In this document: positions 48,689 to 59,200 of the stretch, piece after piece | How the letters are laid out: every line of letters starts with the position of its first letter | Position numbering within the stretch: the stretch's first letter is position 1 | NCBI RefSeq assembly: GCF_012641265.1 | Contig: NZ_JABAHZ010000002.1 | Coordinates: 1,178,001-1,242,000 of the forward strand | Direction of reading: 5' to 3' | From: Chitinophaga eiseniae | GTDB taxonomy: Bacteria; Bacteroidota; Bacteroidia; Chitinophagales; Chitinophagaceae | DNA: 64,000 nt | Program-made: the position numbers and the translations under genes | Notes under the pieces: generated by a model | Database searches by the model: none | Seen by the model: only the letters and a program-made list of their open reading frames with translations | What the model was told of the DNA's origin: nothing

Positions 48689-48696
48689 GGTATCTC

Positions 48697-48775
48697 TTTA
48701 GCTGTCGGGTGTTAGTTTTTAGCTTTTAATACATAAAAAAATCAAAGGCAAAAGCGAACATCTGGCAGCTAAAAA
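48697..48775. repeat. Palindrome of heptamer units (TTAGCTG type) between the GH92 genes
   Basis: The left arm (48697-48730) reads in 7-base steps TTAGCTG, TCGGGTG, TTAGTTT, TTAGCTT, TTAATAC. The right arm (48741-48775) is its imperfect complement (GGCAAAA, GCGAACA, TCTGGCA, GCTAAAA). It fills most of the 169-base gap between the two GH92 genes. Confidence 0.7.
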
Positions 48776-48792
48776 TTTTTAAAACCACTGCT

Positions 48793-51078
48793 ATGCGAAA
48801 ATTATTAATACCCTTATTCCTCGTTACGGCTGTTGCTGTAAGAGCACAGGAAAACGTGATACAATACGTGAAGCCGATTACCGGCACACAAAGAATGGGA
48901 CATACCTATCCCGGTGCCACCGTGCCCTTCGGAATGGTACAACTCAGTCCCGATACAGATACCATTCCTTACGAAATGAATGGAAAGTATAACCCCGATG
49001 TATATAAGTACTGCGCGGGTTACCAGTATGAAGACAAAACCATTGTAGGGTTTAGTCATACGCACTTCAGTGGAACGGGACATTCCGACCTCGGTGATTT
49101 CCTGATTATGCCCACTGCAGGCGCCTTACAGTTAAACCCCGGCACTGCCGATCATCCTGAAAGTGGCTACCGATCTGCCTACTCCCATAGCACGGAAGTA
49201 GCTGAACCTGCCTACTATAAGGTAAAACTGGAAGACGATAATATCCTCGCAGAGCTGACCGCCAGCAACCGCGTAGGATTTCATCAGTACACTTTCCCGG
49301 GTGCCGGCCAGGCACATATCATCCTGGATATGATGCATGGTATTTACAACTATGACAATAAAAACGTGTGGACGTTTATCCGCGTGGAAAATGATACGCT
49401 GGTAACGGGCTTCCGGCAAACTAACGGCTGGGCACGTACGAGAATAGAATACTTCGCCATGGTGTTTTCCAAACCCATTGTACAATACGGGCACGCCAAC
49501 TACGCCAAAGATGTGTATAAAGGTTTCTGGAGGAAGTTTGATCAAACAAAGAATTTCCCCGAAATGGCCGGAAAACAAATTCGCGCTTATTTCGATTTTA
49601 ACACCACACCCGGTGAAAAAATTAAAATAAAATTTGCCCTCTCTCCCGTGAGTACAGATGGTGCCCTGAAAAACCTGCAGGCGGAAATACCCGGATGGGA
49701 CTTCGACCAGGTAAAGCGCGATGGACAGGCATTATGGACAAAAGAGCTGAATAAGATACATATTGAATCCGGTAGCCGGGAAGAAAAGGAAAACTTCTAT
49801 ACGGCCATGTATCATGCCTTCATCAATCCTACTACTTATATGGATGTGGATGGCGCCTACCGCGGACTGGATATGAACATTCATAACGCCGGCGGGCATA
49901 CGAACTATACCACTTTTTCATTATGGGATACCTATCGCGCCCTGCATCCCTTGTTTAACATGATTCAGCCCGGCCGCAACGCCGATATGATACAATCTAT
50001 GCTGCATCATTATGAGCAGAGCGCTCAGCATATGTTGCCCATATGGGCGCATTATGCCAATGAAAACTGGTGTATGATCGGCTATCACAGCGTATCGGTA
50101 ATTGCCGATGCCATCATGAAAGAAAACGCACCGTTTGATGTGAATAAAGCCCTGGATGCCTGCGTTACTACCGCCCGCCACCGAAGTTATGATGGCCTGG
50201 GATATTACATTGACCGCGGTTATATCCCGGAAGATAAAAATGGTTCTTCGGTATCTAAAACATTGGAATATGCCTATGATGACTGGTGTATTGCGCAGGT
50301 AGCCAAAAAGCTCAACAGGATGGACATTTACGATGAATTCATGAAGCGCTCCCAGCACTACAGGAATGTGTATGATAGCAATACTGGCTTTATGCGTCCC
50401 CGGTTGGACGATGGCAGCTTCAAAGCTAACTTTGATGCCCTGCAAACGCACGACCAGGGCTTTATTGAAGGTAATGCCTGGAATTATAGCCTGTATGTGC
50501 CGCACAATCCGGATGATATGATCAGGATGATGGGCGGCAAGCGGCAGTTTACCGCACACCTGGATTCATTATTTACCATGGAGCTGCCGGATAAATTTTT
50601 TGCAGAAACGGAAGATATCACCCGCGATGGCATCATCGGTAACTATGTACATGGCAACGAACCCTCCCATCACGTAGCCTACCTCTATAACTGGACCGGC
50701 TATCCGTGGAAAACGCAGGAGCGGGTGCGGATGATCCTGAAGAAGATGTATCATCCTGGCCCTGATGGGCTGGGTGGCAATGATGACTGCGGACAAATGA
50801 GCGCCTGGTATATCTTTACCACGCTGGGCTTCTACCCCGTTTGTCCCGGATCTGACCAGTATTCGCTGGGTAGCCCGGCTATTGATAAAGCCACGCTGCA
50901 ACTGGAGAACGGGAAAACTTTTACCATAGATGTGAAAAACCAGGGCGATAAAAATGTGTATGTACAAAAGGTACTGTTGAATGGTACGCCATTGAACCGC
51001 TTATATATTACACACGCCGATATCATGAATGGAGGGGCGCTTACTTTTTATATGAGTAACAAACCTAAGAAGCAGTGA
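48793..51078 (+). CDS. GH92 family alpha-mannosidase
   Basis: A 761-residue exported protein (signal MRKLLIPLFLVTAVAVRAQ). The N-terminal beta-sandwich begins VIQYVKPITGTQRMGHTYPG with FGMVQLSPDTD, as in canonical GH92 enzymes. The catalytic core has FSLWDTYRALHPLFNM, the acid motif HGNEPSHH (E623), and GNDDCGQMSAWYIFTTLGFYPVCPG (D664, D665 as base and calcium-site residues). It should release mannose from the non-reducing end of alpha-mannosides. It is a distant paralogue of the preceding gene and keeps the acid Glu that one lacks. A strong terminator follows. Confidence 0.94.
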   Translation: MRKLLIPLFLVTAVAVRAQENVIQYVKPITGTQRMGHTYPGATVPFGMVQLSPDTDTIPYEMNGKYNPDVYKYCAGYQYEDKTIVGFSHTHFSGTGHSDLGDFLIMPTAGALQLNPGTADHPESGYRSAYSHSTEVAEPAYYKVKLEDDNILAELTASNRVGFHQYTFPGAGQAHIILDMMHGIYNYDNKNVWTFIRVENDTLVTGFRQTNGWARTRIEYFAMVFSKPIVQYGHANYAKDVYKGFWRKFDQTKNFPEMAGKQIRAYFDFNTTPGEKIKIKFALSPVSTDGALKNLQAEIPGWDFDQVKRDGQALWTKELNKIHIESGSREEKENFYTAMYHAFINPTTYMDVDGAYRGLDMNIHNAGGHTNYTTFSLWDTYRALHPLFNMIQPGRNADMIQSMLHHYEQSAQHMLPIWAHYANENWCMIGYHSVSVIADAIMKENAPFDVNKALDACVTTARHRSYDGLGYYIDRGYIPEDKNGSSVSKTLEYAYDDWCIAQVAKKLNRMDIYDEFMKRSQHYRNVYDSNTGFMRPRLDDGSFKANFDALQTHDQGFIEGNAWNYSLYVPHNPDDMIRMMGGKRQFTAHLDSLFTMELPDKFFAETEDITRDGIIGNYVHGNEPSHHVAYLYNWTGYPWKTQERVRMILKKMYHPGPDGLGGNDDCGQMSAWYIFTTLGFYPVCPGSDQYSLGSPAIDKATLQLENGKTFTIDVKNQGDKNVYVQKVLLNGTPLNRLYITHADIMNGGALTFYMSNKPKKQ

Positions 51079-51096
51079 TCAATCTATAGTGCAACA

Positions 51097-51128
51097 GCCG
51101 TCTCTACTCAGTAGAGACGGCTTTTTTT
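51097..51128 (+). terminator. Rho-independent terminator after the second GH92 gene
   Basis: GCCGTCTCTAC (51097-51107), loop TCA, GTAGAGACGGC (51111-51121), then TTTTTTTA. A perfect 11-bp stem with U-run. Confidence 0.9.
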
Positions 51129-51661
51129 ATGCCCGGACGTCGTGGGATAGTCAGTTATGAACGTATTTTAACCTGTTGGGTGATCGCGATTTATTATTTT
51201 TTGAATGATTTTATTTAGAGGCACTATTATGGTAGTGTGTAATGAAAATGCCTGTAATGGCTATTATTGTTGTCTTTTAGACAATTAATATAGCATTTGA
51301 TGGCTCTTTCTTCTCCTGTTTTTATGCAAAATTATCGTGGTAACACTGATTTTGGCGCAGGTTAAAATTTGCATAGAAGTGGTTAATTATAATGTGACCA
51401 CATCTCGGTATGTGCGCTAATTTTACTCCGGATCAAAATAGTATTCACGCGTCTGCTTCAGCTGAAAGTAAGATGGGTATTGATATTAGCAATATATCAA
51501 TCAATAGAACTATGTTATGAAATAGCCCGAAGGCTACATTTTTATCAGACACAAAATCTTTACCATTATTCATTAATCAGTTTTCGCGTTGCGCACAACG
51601 CTGGCTGGCGTGTACCTGCTTGCACGTGGCAGCCTGTTTCATTTCTATAATATAAACACTT
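51129..51661 (+). other. Long gene-free leader region before the second SusC gene
   Basis: About 530 bases with no convincing gene on either strand. It holds several structures: a short hairpin TAGCC-CGAA-GGCTA followed by T-rich DNA at 51523-51543; a perfect palindrome GCGTTG-CGCA-CAACGC at 51586-51601; and a hairpin GGCTG/CGTG...CACG/CAGCC at 51603-51634, ending 27 bases before the ATG at 51662. No exact TAnnTTTG box was found. It may contain operator sites and a structured mRNA leader. Confidence 0.5.
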
Positions 51662-54600
51662 ATGAAAAAAACAATTGCAATAGCAGCATGGCTGCTGTTA
51701 GCGGTAGCTTTTGCCTATGCGCAAACAGCTACTATCACCGGGAAGGTGGTAAACAAAGACGGAACCGCCGTGCCCGGTGCATCTGTCCGGATACCAGGCC
51801 GTAATACAGGTGTGGCATCTGAGGCCGACGGCTCCTTTAAAATTAAGGCCCAGGCTGGAGATGTACTGCAGGTCACTGCTATCGGTTATATGACCACTAC
51901 CATCAAAACTGGCAGCACTACGCCATTGGTGATATCGCTGATAGAAAATACGAGAGAAGTAAACGAAGTGGTGGTAACAGCGCTGGGCATTAAGCGCGAC
52001 AAGCGCATGCTGACTTACAGTGTACAGGAAGTAAAAGGCGCTGCGCTCACGGAAGCGAAACAGGATAACGTGGTAAACGCGCTGGCAGGAAAGGTGGCCG
52101 GCGTACAAATCAGCAATTCCAGCGGCATACCAGGTAGCTCTGCGCGAATTGTGATTCGCGGAAATAGCTCACTGGTAGGCGATAACCAGGCTCTGTTTGT
52201 GATTGATGGTATCCCTATGGACAACTCTGAAGCCGGCAACCCGGGAAGACCGGAGTACTCGGGAGGTACCGCCAACCGCGCCAGCGATATAGACCCTAAC
52301 ATCATCGAAAGTATTTCTGTATTGAAAGGAGCCGCGGCTACAGCTTTGTACGGCTCATCTGCCGCCAGGGGCGCTGTGATCATTACTACCAAAAATGGCG
52401 CCGGCGCTCATGCTAAAGGTACACCAGACGTAGCTTTCAGCAGTAGCTATTCTTTTCAGACACCCATTTTACCTGCGTTGCAGGACAAGTTTGCGCAAGG
52501 CTCCGGCGGAAAATTTATTGATGGTAACAATGGCGGCAAGAACTCCTCTTCCTGGGGACCTGCTATCGATACCCTGACGGTAAACGGCATGCCAGTACGT
52601 AAGCACAACCAGATGAAGGAGTTTTTCAGAACAGGGCATACCACCGACAACAATATCAATGTGAGTGGCTATTCTGATAAAACCAATTACCTGGTGTCTT
52701 ACTCTTACCTGAAAACAACCGGTACAATACCGCAGACGGATTATTCCCGTCACTCGCTTTTTACCCGCTTTGGAGTGAAACTGCTGAAGAACCTGCAGCT
52801 CACCACACAGTTTAATTACGTACAGTCAGATAACCACCGTTACCTGGAAGGAAATAATTTTATCAACCCCTTGTGGACCGTATATGGGGGCCCTATCTCC
52901 TGGGACCCGCTTCCTTCCACCAATGAAGACGGATCCCAGCGTCTTTTCCGTACCGGCAGAAATAACCCCTACTGGGTCCTCGATAATACTGGTTTGCGGG
53001 ATAAAAACAACCGCATCATACCTGTAATTACGCTGGCCTATAATCCATTGTCATGGCTCACTATCACCGAACGTGCCGGCGCCGATATGTACGTAAATAC
53101 CACCGATTACCATGAAGCCCCTGGCGCTATTGGCTGGGGTAACAACGGCTCTACGCCTGTCATTGGGCAGGTATATCAGCGGAATATCAAATACCAGCAA
53201 TTTAACCATGACCTGATGGTGGAAGCCCGGAAGGAATTTGGTGCCGACTGGTTCACGAATATTCTCGTAGGTAATAATATCCTCAGCAGGTATACCGACA
53301 ACTCTTTTGTACAGGGCATCGGTTTATCAGTCGATAAATTATATAACATCGGCAATGCTTCCAAGGTATCGTCCAGCTACGGTTACTACCGCAAGCGGAA
53401 GGTGGGGTTTTATGCGCAGGCCAACCTGGAATACAAGCGGATGCTCACGCTGGCGCTTACCGGCCGCTATGATGGTAGCTCCGTGCTGTCGGAAGGTAGC
53501 CAGTTCTATCCTTACGGTTCTGTGAGCGGGGGCTTCATCTTTACGGAAGCCCTGCATATGGCGGAGAGTCCCATCCTTAATTATGGTAAGCTACGCGTAT
53601 CTTATTCGATGGTAGGCAATGATAATGTGGGAGAATATGCGGTTAGCAATCCTTATTATCAGGCAGGCGTAGGAAATATTGTCTTTCCTTTCCGCGATCA
53701 AAACGGCTACCTGCTCACAACTACCTACGGCTTCCCGTTGCGTAATGAGAAAGTAAAAGAATTTGAAATAGGATTGGAAACCAGGTTCCTGCAAAATAGG
53801 GGCTCCCTGGAGGTTTCGTGGTTTAATAAACGCAGCAGCGACCTGCTCACACCTGGCTCACCTATATCTGCTGCTACCGGTTTTAATGCCGCTTCGCTGA
53901 ATGCGGGAAGTATGCAAAATAAAGGTATAGAAGTTAGCCTGGGCTATACGCCGGTTAAAACGAAAAACTTTACCTGGAATATCGGTGTTAACTATACGAA
54001 AATTGATAACCAGGTACTGGCCCTGGCTAACGGCATCTCCTATATACAGTTGGCAGGCTTTACCAGTCCCGGTATTTTTGCCTATGCCAATCAGCCCTAC
54101 GGCGTAATTTACGGCAATCACTACATTCGTAATGCGCAACATCAATTGGTGCTCACCGACAAAGGATATCCAATTGTAAGCGACGACTATGGCCCTATTG
54201 GAAATTCCACTCCCAAATGGACGGGCGGCATCACCAGCAACCTGTCGTACAAAGGGTTTACTTTTTCTTTTGTACTGGATCATAAACATGGTGGTGATGT
54301 GATTAATCTCGATAACTCTTCCCTTTATTTCTATGGCACAGCAAAAGGCACAGAAAACCGCGGAGCCACCGTGGTGCTACCGGGTGTAAACGAGAAGACC
54401 AATGCGCCGAATGCTGTTCCCATTGTATTGGATGAAAACTACTATAAATCCTTTTATTCCAATTGCAATGAAAATAGTGTGGAAGATGGCTCTTACCTGA
54501 AGCTGCGGCAGGTATCGCTGGGCTATAATTTCGGGGCTTCGTTATTGAAACGCTCTTTCTTTAGATCAGTAGCGGTGACCGTTACCGGCACCAATTTCAT

Positions 54601-54730
54601 TCTGCATAAAAATTACACCGGTTCTGATCCTGAAGTGAGTTTAAATGGAAGTGGTAATGGGCAAGGATTCTCGAACTTCCCGGTGCCCTCTAACCGCAGT
54701 GTTATTGCTGGTGTAAAAGTTATGTTCTAA
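51662..54730 (+). CDS. SusC/RagA TonB-dependent outer-membrane receptor (no STN domain)
   Basis: A 1022-residue outer-membrane transporter. Order: signal peptide (MKKTIAIAAWLLLAVAFAYA), carboxypeptidase-regulatory-like domain (ATITGKVVNKDGTAVPGASV, res 22-98), TonB-box region with NEVVVTALGIKRDKR, plug (NALAGKVAGVQISNSSG, FVIDGIPMDN, ATALYGSSAARGAVIITTKNG), and a barrel ending RSVIAGVKVMF. Without an STN domain it is not expected to signal through FecR. It pairs with the SusD gene 20 bases downstream and probably imports mannose-containing oligosaccharides, judged from the GH92 genes upstream. Confidence 0.94.
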   Translation: MKKTIAIAAWLLLAVAFAYAQTATITGKVVNKDGTAVPGASVRIPGRNTGVASEADGSFKIKAQAGDVLQVTAIGYMTTTIKTGSTTPLVISLIENTREVNEVVVTALGIKRDKRMLTYSVQEVKGAALTEAKQDNVVNALAGKVAGVQISNSSGIPGSSARIVIRGNSSLVGDNQALFVIDGIPMDNSEAGNPGRPEYSGGTANRASDIDPNIIESISVLKGAAATALYGSSAARGAVIITTKNGAGAHAKGTPDVAFSSSYSFQTPILPALQDKFAQGSGGKFIDGNNGGKNSSSWGPAIDTLTVNGMPVRKHNQMKEFFRTGHTTDNNINVSGYSDKTNYLVSYSYLKTTGTIPQTDYSRHSLFTRFGVKLLKNLQLTTQFNYVQSDNHRYLEGNNFINPLWTVYGGPISWDPLPSTNEDGSQRLFRTGRNNPYWVLDNTGLRDKNNRIIPVITLAYNPLSWLTITERAGADMYVNTTDYHEAPGAIGWGNNGSTPVIGQVYQRNIKYQQFNHDLMVEARKEFGADWFTNILVGNNILSRYTDNSFVQGIGLSVDKLYNIGNASKVSSSYGYYRKRKVGFYAQANLEYKRMLTLALTGRYDGSSVLSEGSQFYPYGSVSGGFIFTEALHMAESPILNYGKLRVSYSMVGNDNVGEYAVSNPYYQAGVGNIVFPFRDQNGYLLTTTYGFPLRNEKVKEFEIGLETRFLQNRGSLEVSWFNKRSSDLLTPGSPISAATGFNAASLNAGSMQNKGIEVSLGYTPVKTKNFTWNIGVNYTKIDNQVLALANGISYIQLAGFTSPGIFAYANQPYGVIYGNHYIRNAQHQLVLTDKGYPIVSDDYGPIGNSTPKWTGGITSNLSYKGFTFSFVLDHKHGGDVINLDNSSLYFYGTAKGTENRGATVVLPGVNEKTNAPNAVPIVLDENYYKSFYSNCNENSVEDGSYLKLRQVSLGYNFGASLLKRSFFRSVAVTVTGTNFILHKNYTGSDPEVSLNGSGNGQGFSNFPVPSNRSVIAGVKVMF

Positions 54731-54750
54731 CCATATTTAAAGTATACAAG

Positions 54751-56151
54751 ATGATAAATATTAAAATGAAGGTATGGATCGTGGCCGGTATGCTGCTGAC
54801 AGCCGGCTGCAAGAAATTCCTGGATGTGAATAAAGATCCCAATAATCCGCTCCAGGTAAAGGAAGCACAGGTACTTCCACCGGTGGAGGTAACCACGGCT
54901 ACCAGTATTGTAGGAGGTACTTATGGCAATGTGATCGCTTACTGGATGCAGCAGTTATCTATTAACCAGCCTTATCCCAGTATCGAATCGTATAACATTA
55001 CGCCCGTGAATGGTAATAATACCTGGAGCTATTACCTGTATCCCAATGTTTTTCAGAACCTGAATATGATGATTAACCAGGCGGAGCAACAACGGCACCC
55101 GGAGTACGTAGCTATCGGTAAAACCTTGTTTGCCTATAACCTGGCCATTGCGGCCGATCTGTGGGGGAATGTCCCTTATTCGCAAGCCTTCCGGATCCCC
55201 GAGGTGATGAAGCCGGCTTATGATAGCCAGGAATCCATCTACATTACTATTCAGCAAATGTTGGACAGCGCCTTGTATTACATGCAACAACCTTCCGGAA
55301 AAGTGAAACCAGGCGCTGATGATTATATCTACAACGGCGATATGGGGCAATGGAAAAAGTTTGTATATACGCTAAAAGCACGCTATTATATGCGTTTGAG
55401 CAAAGCGCCGGGGCATACGGCTGCTCTCCAGGCAGATAGCGCCTTAAATGCCCTGCAACAGGGATTTGGCGATAATGCCGACAATGCATTGATGGCTTAT
55501 CCAGGTGGTGGACAGGCCGAAAGCCCCTGGTTTATGAATACCGCCGATGCCGCCGGAGGAGTGGTATGTGCCCAGTCGTTCATCGATTCGCTGGTAGCCA
55601 GGAAAGACCCTCGCCTCGCGATCTTCGCGAAGAAAGGCGACAAGGGCACTTATGTAGGCAGAAAGGTAGGCGATCCACAGGCTGCTGACCTGGACTCATT
55701 TTCGCGGGTAAATAATTTTTATGCAGGGTCGGCTGCTTCGTTGTACCTGGCTACCTACGCAGAGGCCTTGTTTATAAAAGCAGAAGCCGCGTTTATCAAA
55801 CAGGGCGCTGCTGCCGCTGCACCGGTATATACAGCGGCGATTGCAGCACATATGAAAATGCTGGGGATACCTGATGGCGCACAGCAAATCTATATTGCCT
55901 CCCGTCCGGCATTAACTGCCGCCAATACGATTGGGGAAATTATTACAGAGAAGTATATCGCCGGGTTCCTGTCGCCGGAAACGTATAACGATTGGAGAAG
56001 AACAGGCTTCCCGGTGCTGAAGCCTTACCAGGATGAGGTAGTAAAGGCCATTCCTCGCCGGTGGCCTTACCCGGCAGATGAGTTGCTCACCAATCCGCAG
56101 CCGGATCATAAGGCTACCCTGGGTGACCGGGTATGGTGGGATAAGAACTAA
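54751..56151 (+). CDS. SusD-family outer-membrane lipoprotein (SusD-like_2 type)
   Basis: A 466-residue surface lipoprotein. The signal ends in the lipobox TAGC with lipidated Cys followed by KKFLDVNKDPNNP, the usual start of the SusD-like_2 group. The TPR part includes ALFAYNLAIAADLWGNVPYS. The C-terminal end has ITEKYIAGFLSPETYNDWRRTGFP. It is shorter than the first SusD and belongs to a different subfamily. It forms the binding lid of the SusC encoded just before it. A strong bidirectional terminator follows. Confidence 0.92.
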   Translation: MINIKMKVWIVAGMLLTAGCKKFLDVNKDPNNPLQVKEAQVLPPVEVTTATSIVGGTYGNVIAYWMQQLSINQPYPSIESYNITPVNGNNTWSYYLYPNVFQNLNMMINQAEQQRHPEYVAIGKTLFAYNLAIAADLWGNVPYSQAFRIPEVMKPAYDSQESIYITIQQMLDSALYYMQQPSGKVKPGADDYIYNGDMGQWKKFVYTLKARYYMRLSKAPGHTAALQADSALNALQQGFGDNADNALMAYPGGGQAESPWFMNTADAAGGVVCAQSFIDSLVARKDPRLAIFAKKGDKGTYVGRKVGDPQAADLDSFSRVNNFYAGSAASLYLATYAEALFIKAEAAFIKQGAAAAAPVYTAAIAAHMKMLGIPDGAQQIYIASRPALTAANTIGEIITEKYIAGFLSPETYNDWRRTGFPVLKPYQDEVVKAIPRRWPYPADELLTNPQPDHKATLGDRVWWDKN

Positions 56152-56184
56152 ACATAAAAAACGCTCCGCTACTGCGGGGCAATA

Positions 56185-56218
56185 AAAAAGCGGCCGTTTC
56201 TTGAAACGGCCGCTTTTT
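56185..56218. terminator. Bidirectional terminator between susD and the fusion gene
   Basis: AAAAAGCGGCCGTTTC and GAAACGGCCGCTTTTT form a perfect 16-bp stem around TT, with A-run and T-run at its ends, so it works in both directions for the converging genes. Confidence 0.9.
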
Positions 56219-56236
56219 ATTTGAAAACGAATGTTA

Positions 56237-59200
56237 TTAAGTATGTAACGTAAATGAAACAATGCCCAGCTGTACTTTTTGTGCCGGGTCAGTGGCTTTA
56301 AACCGGAAATACAGGTTATGGTTTTTACCGTCTGCTACCGGTGTAAAGTTGAAGTTCACTTTATTGGCTGTTTTAGGCTGAGCGCCCGGTCCAATGGTTA
56401 CTTCTCCCAAACGGGTACCGTTGGCATCGTCCAGGAATGCTTCCACAATATAACCTTGTTGTGGTGTTTCCTGTACCATATAGTTGAGTTCAATGCCGTT
56501 TACGTCAGTAAGGTCCAGTTTGTTGTAGCTTGCCCAACCCGCTGCCGTAGCAGGGATGAGGAATTTCATACCATTTACTGAAAATACAGATACGCCATCG
56601 GCTTTGCTGTAATCAGCTGCTGCCAGTACGGGGCTGATGAGCTCTACTTGCGCGGTACCTGTAATGGGTTTAATGCCAGGGCCGCCTTTATCGGTGTAGC
56701 TGGCCAGCATGTATAATACGCCGTCGTCTTTTACTTCAGCTCCCATCGTTGGGTTGATGCTGCCGCTAACTGGCAGGGAAGCTGCTTTGGTAGCGCCGCC
56801 ACCAACAGAATAAATATATTCTACCAGCTGTTTGGCTTCACCTACAGACAGGGTAGGGTGAGCCGACATGGCTGTTTCTCCCCATACGCCACCGCCACCG
56901 CTGATGATTTTCTTTGCCAGCATTTCAGGTGCTGCCGGATCTGCTTTATACTTTTCAGTGATCTGTTTGAAAGAAGGCCCGATTGATTTTTCGTCAGGCT
57001 TGTGACAGGTTTTACAGTCAGATACTTCCATGATGTTTTTACCTGCAATGGCGCCGGTAATAATCTGGTGGCCCTGTGGCGAAGCTGCTTTATCGCGGCC
57101 CTGTATGTAGTCGGCCTTCACGAAAATGTTATTAACATCGAGCTTGCCGTCGGCAGTAGTACCATCTTCCTTATCACTCACATTAACGGTATAATGTACC
57201 TGCTTACCCGGGAAGTAGAACATCTTATTACCGGTAATATCAATTTTTACATCAGGCGTTTCATTACCTGCATAAAGGTCGATAGACTTACTCTTTGTTT
57301 TAGCGCCTTTATCATCGGACACTTCTACGTACACAGGGTATTCGCCCGCTGCAGTATAGGTGAATTCAATAGTAGGCTCCGTGGTTTCTTTTTTGGTACC
57401 ATTACCAAAATACCAGAGGTAGGTAAGCTTATCGCCATCGGGATCTACAGATCCATCGGCGGTTAATTTTACTTTAAAGGGCAGTCCGCCGGTGAGGCGA
57501 TCTACATGGATGTCTGCTTTCGGTGCACGGTTGCCGCCATTATAGTCGATACGAGACAGGCCTGCATCTGCGTTTTTGCTGAACCATCCGTTACCGTATT
57601 CCAGGATATACAAACGCCCATCAGGACCCATCTCCATATCAATAGGTGCATTGAGTTTGGTATGCGGCATGAACTTTTCCATTTTAGAAAAGTTACCGTT
57701 TTTATCCATGGTAACGGCCATGATCCAACCACGGATCCAGTCGTAGATAAACAGTTTATCGTTATAATAATCCGGGAAACGGGTTTCCTTCGGATAAAAT
57801 TCGCTGTAGTAAACCGGTCCGGCTTCTGCGTTACGCCCGCCGTTACCCACAATCGGGAATTCATCTGATTTACCATAAGGATACCAGATAAACGCAGGTG
57901 TTGCAGGCGGCAGTTCCCTTAAGCCGGTATTGTTACGGGAATCGTTGATCGGTTTGGCCGGATCGAAATAAGGACCGCTTTGGCCGGTTTCGTAATTGTA
58001 TTTGCGGTAAGGTTTATTGTTGGCAATAAACATGGGATAACCGAAGAAACCGGGTTTCTTTGCCTGGTTTATTTCGTCGTACCCTCGTGGTCCGCGTGTA
58101 GAGTCATCGTTGTTGGCATCTGGCCCTACTTCTCCCCAATATACATATCCTGTTTTCCGGTCTACCGTCATCCTGTAGGGATTGCGGGTACCCATGGCAT
58201 AAATTTCAGGACGGGTATTTTTGGTCCCTTTAGGGAACAGGTTACCATCCGGGATGGTGTAGGAGCCATCTGCTTCCACTTTGATACGCAGGATTTTTCC
58301 GCGCAGATCGTTGGTGTTGGCAGAACCGCGCATATCATCATATTGCAGGTGACCAGGACGATCATCTGTAGGACCATAGCCTTTGCTCACATATTGCTGT
58401 CCGGGTTCATCAAATGGCGTGGTGTTATCGCCGGTAGATAGGTACAGGAGTCCGCCGGGGCCAAACGCAATAGAACCGCCGGTATGGCAGCAGATATCGC
58501 GCTGGGAATAAAACTGGAGGATTACCTTTTCTGATGCCATATCCAGTTTGTTGTTTTCAAATTTGAAACGTGACAAACGGTTTACGGAGGTATCTATCGG
58601 GGAGTACATCGCGTAGATGTAGTGATTATTTTTGAAGTCAGGGTCAGCGGCGAGACCCAGGAAACCTTCTTCTGCATTTACTTTCGGTACATCGGTATGA
58701 TGATATACTTTCAGCAAACCTACCTGCGACAATTTTTTCTCTGCATTATTATACAGCATCAGTTCACCGCGGCGTTGCGCCACGAGGATGTCGAGGTTAG
58801 GGAGTATAGCCATTTCCGTTGGTTCGAAGAATTCGCCGGATACCAGTACATTTTTGGTAAAGCGGTCTTCTGATGGTACGCGCAGTGTTTTAGCCTGGCT
58901 GTAGTCCAGTACCAGGTTTTTGCCAATGGCATATTTAATACCGCCAGCCAGGTGTTTCAGGAACAGGCTGTCGGTGTAGGATTCTTCGGTATGACCGAGA
59001 CCAGTGTAGAAAGCACGGCCACCGTCAAAATCGTGGTACCAGCTGATGGGGTGATTGTTGCCCATTTTACCGCCTTCATAAGATTTCTCATCTAATTTCA
59101 GCAGAACAGTGGTAGTGGTATCTACATCTTTGTAGTTATACCATTCATCGGTATGTTCCCATTTTTCGGGGAGCCCTTCTGTAGCAGGGAATGACTTTTC

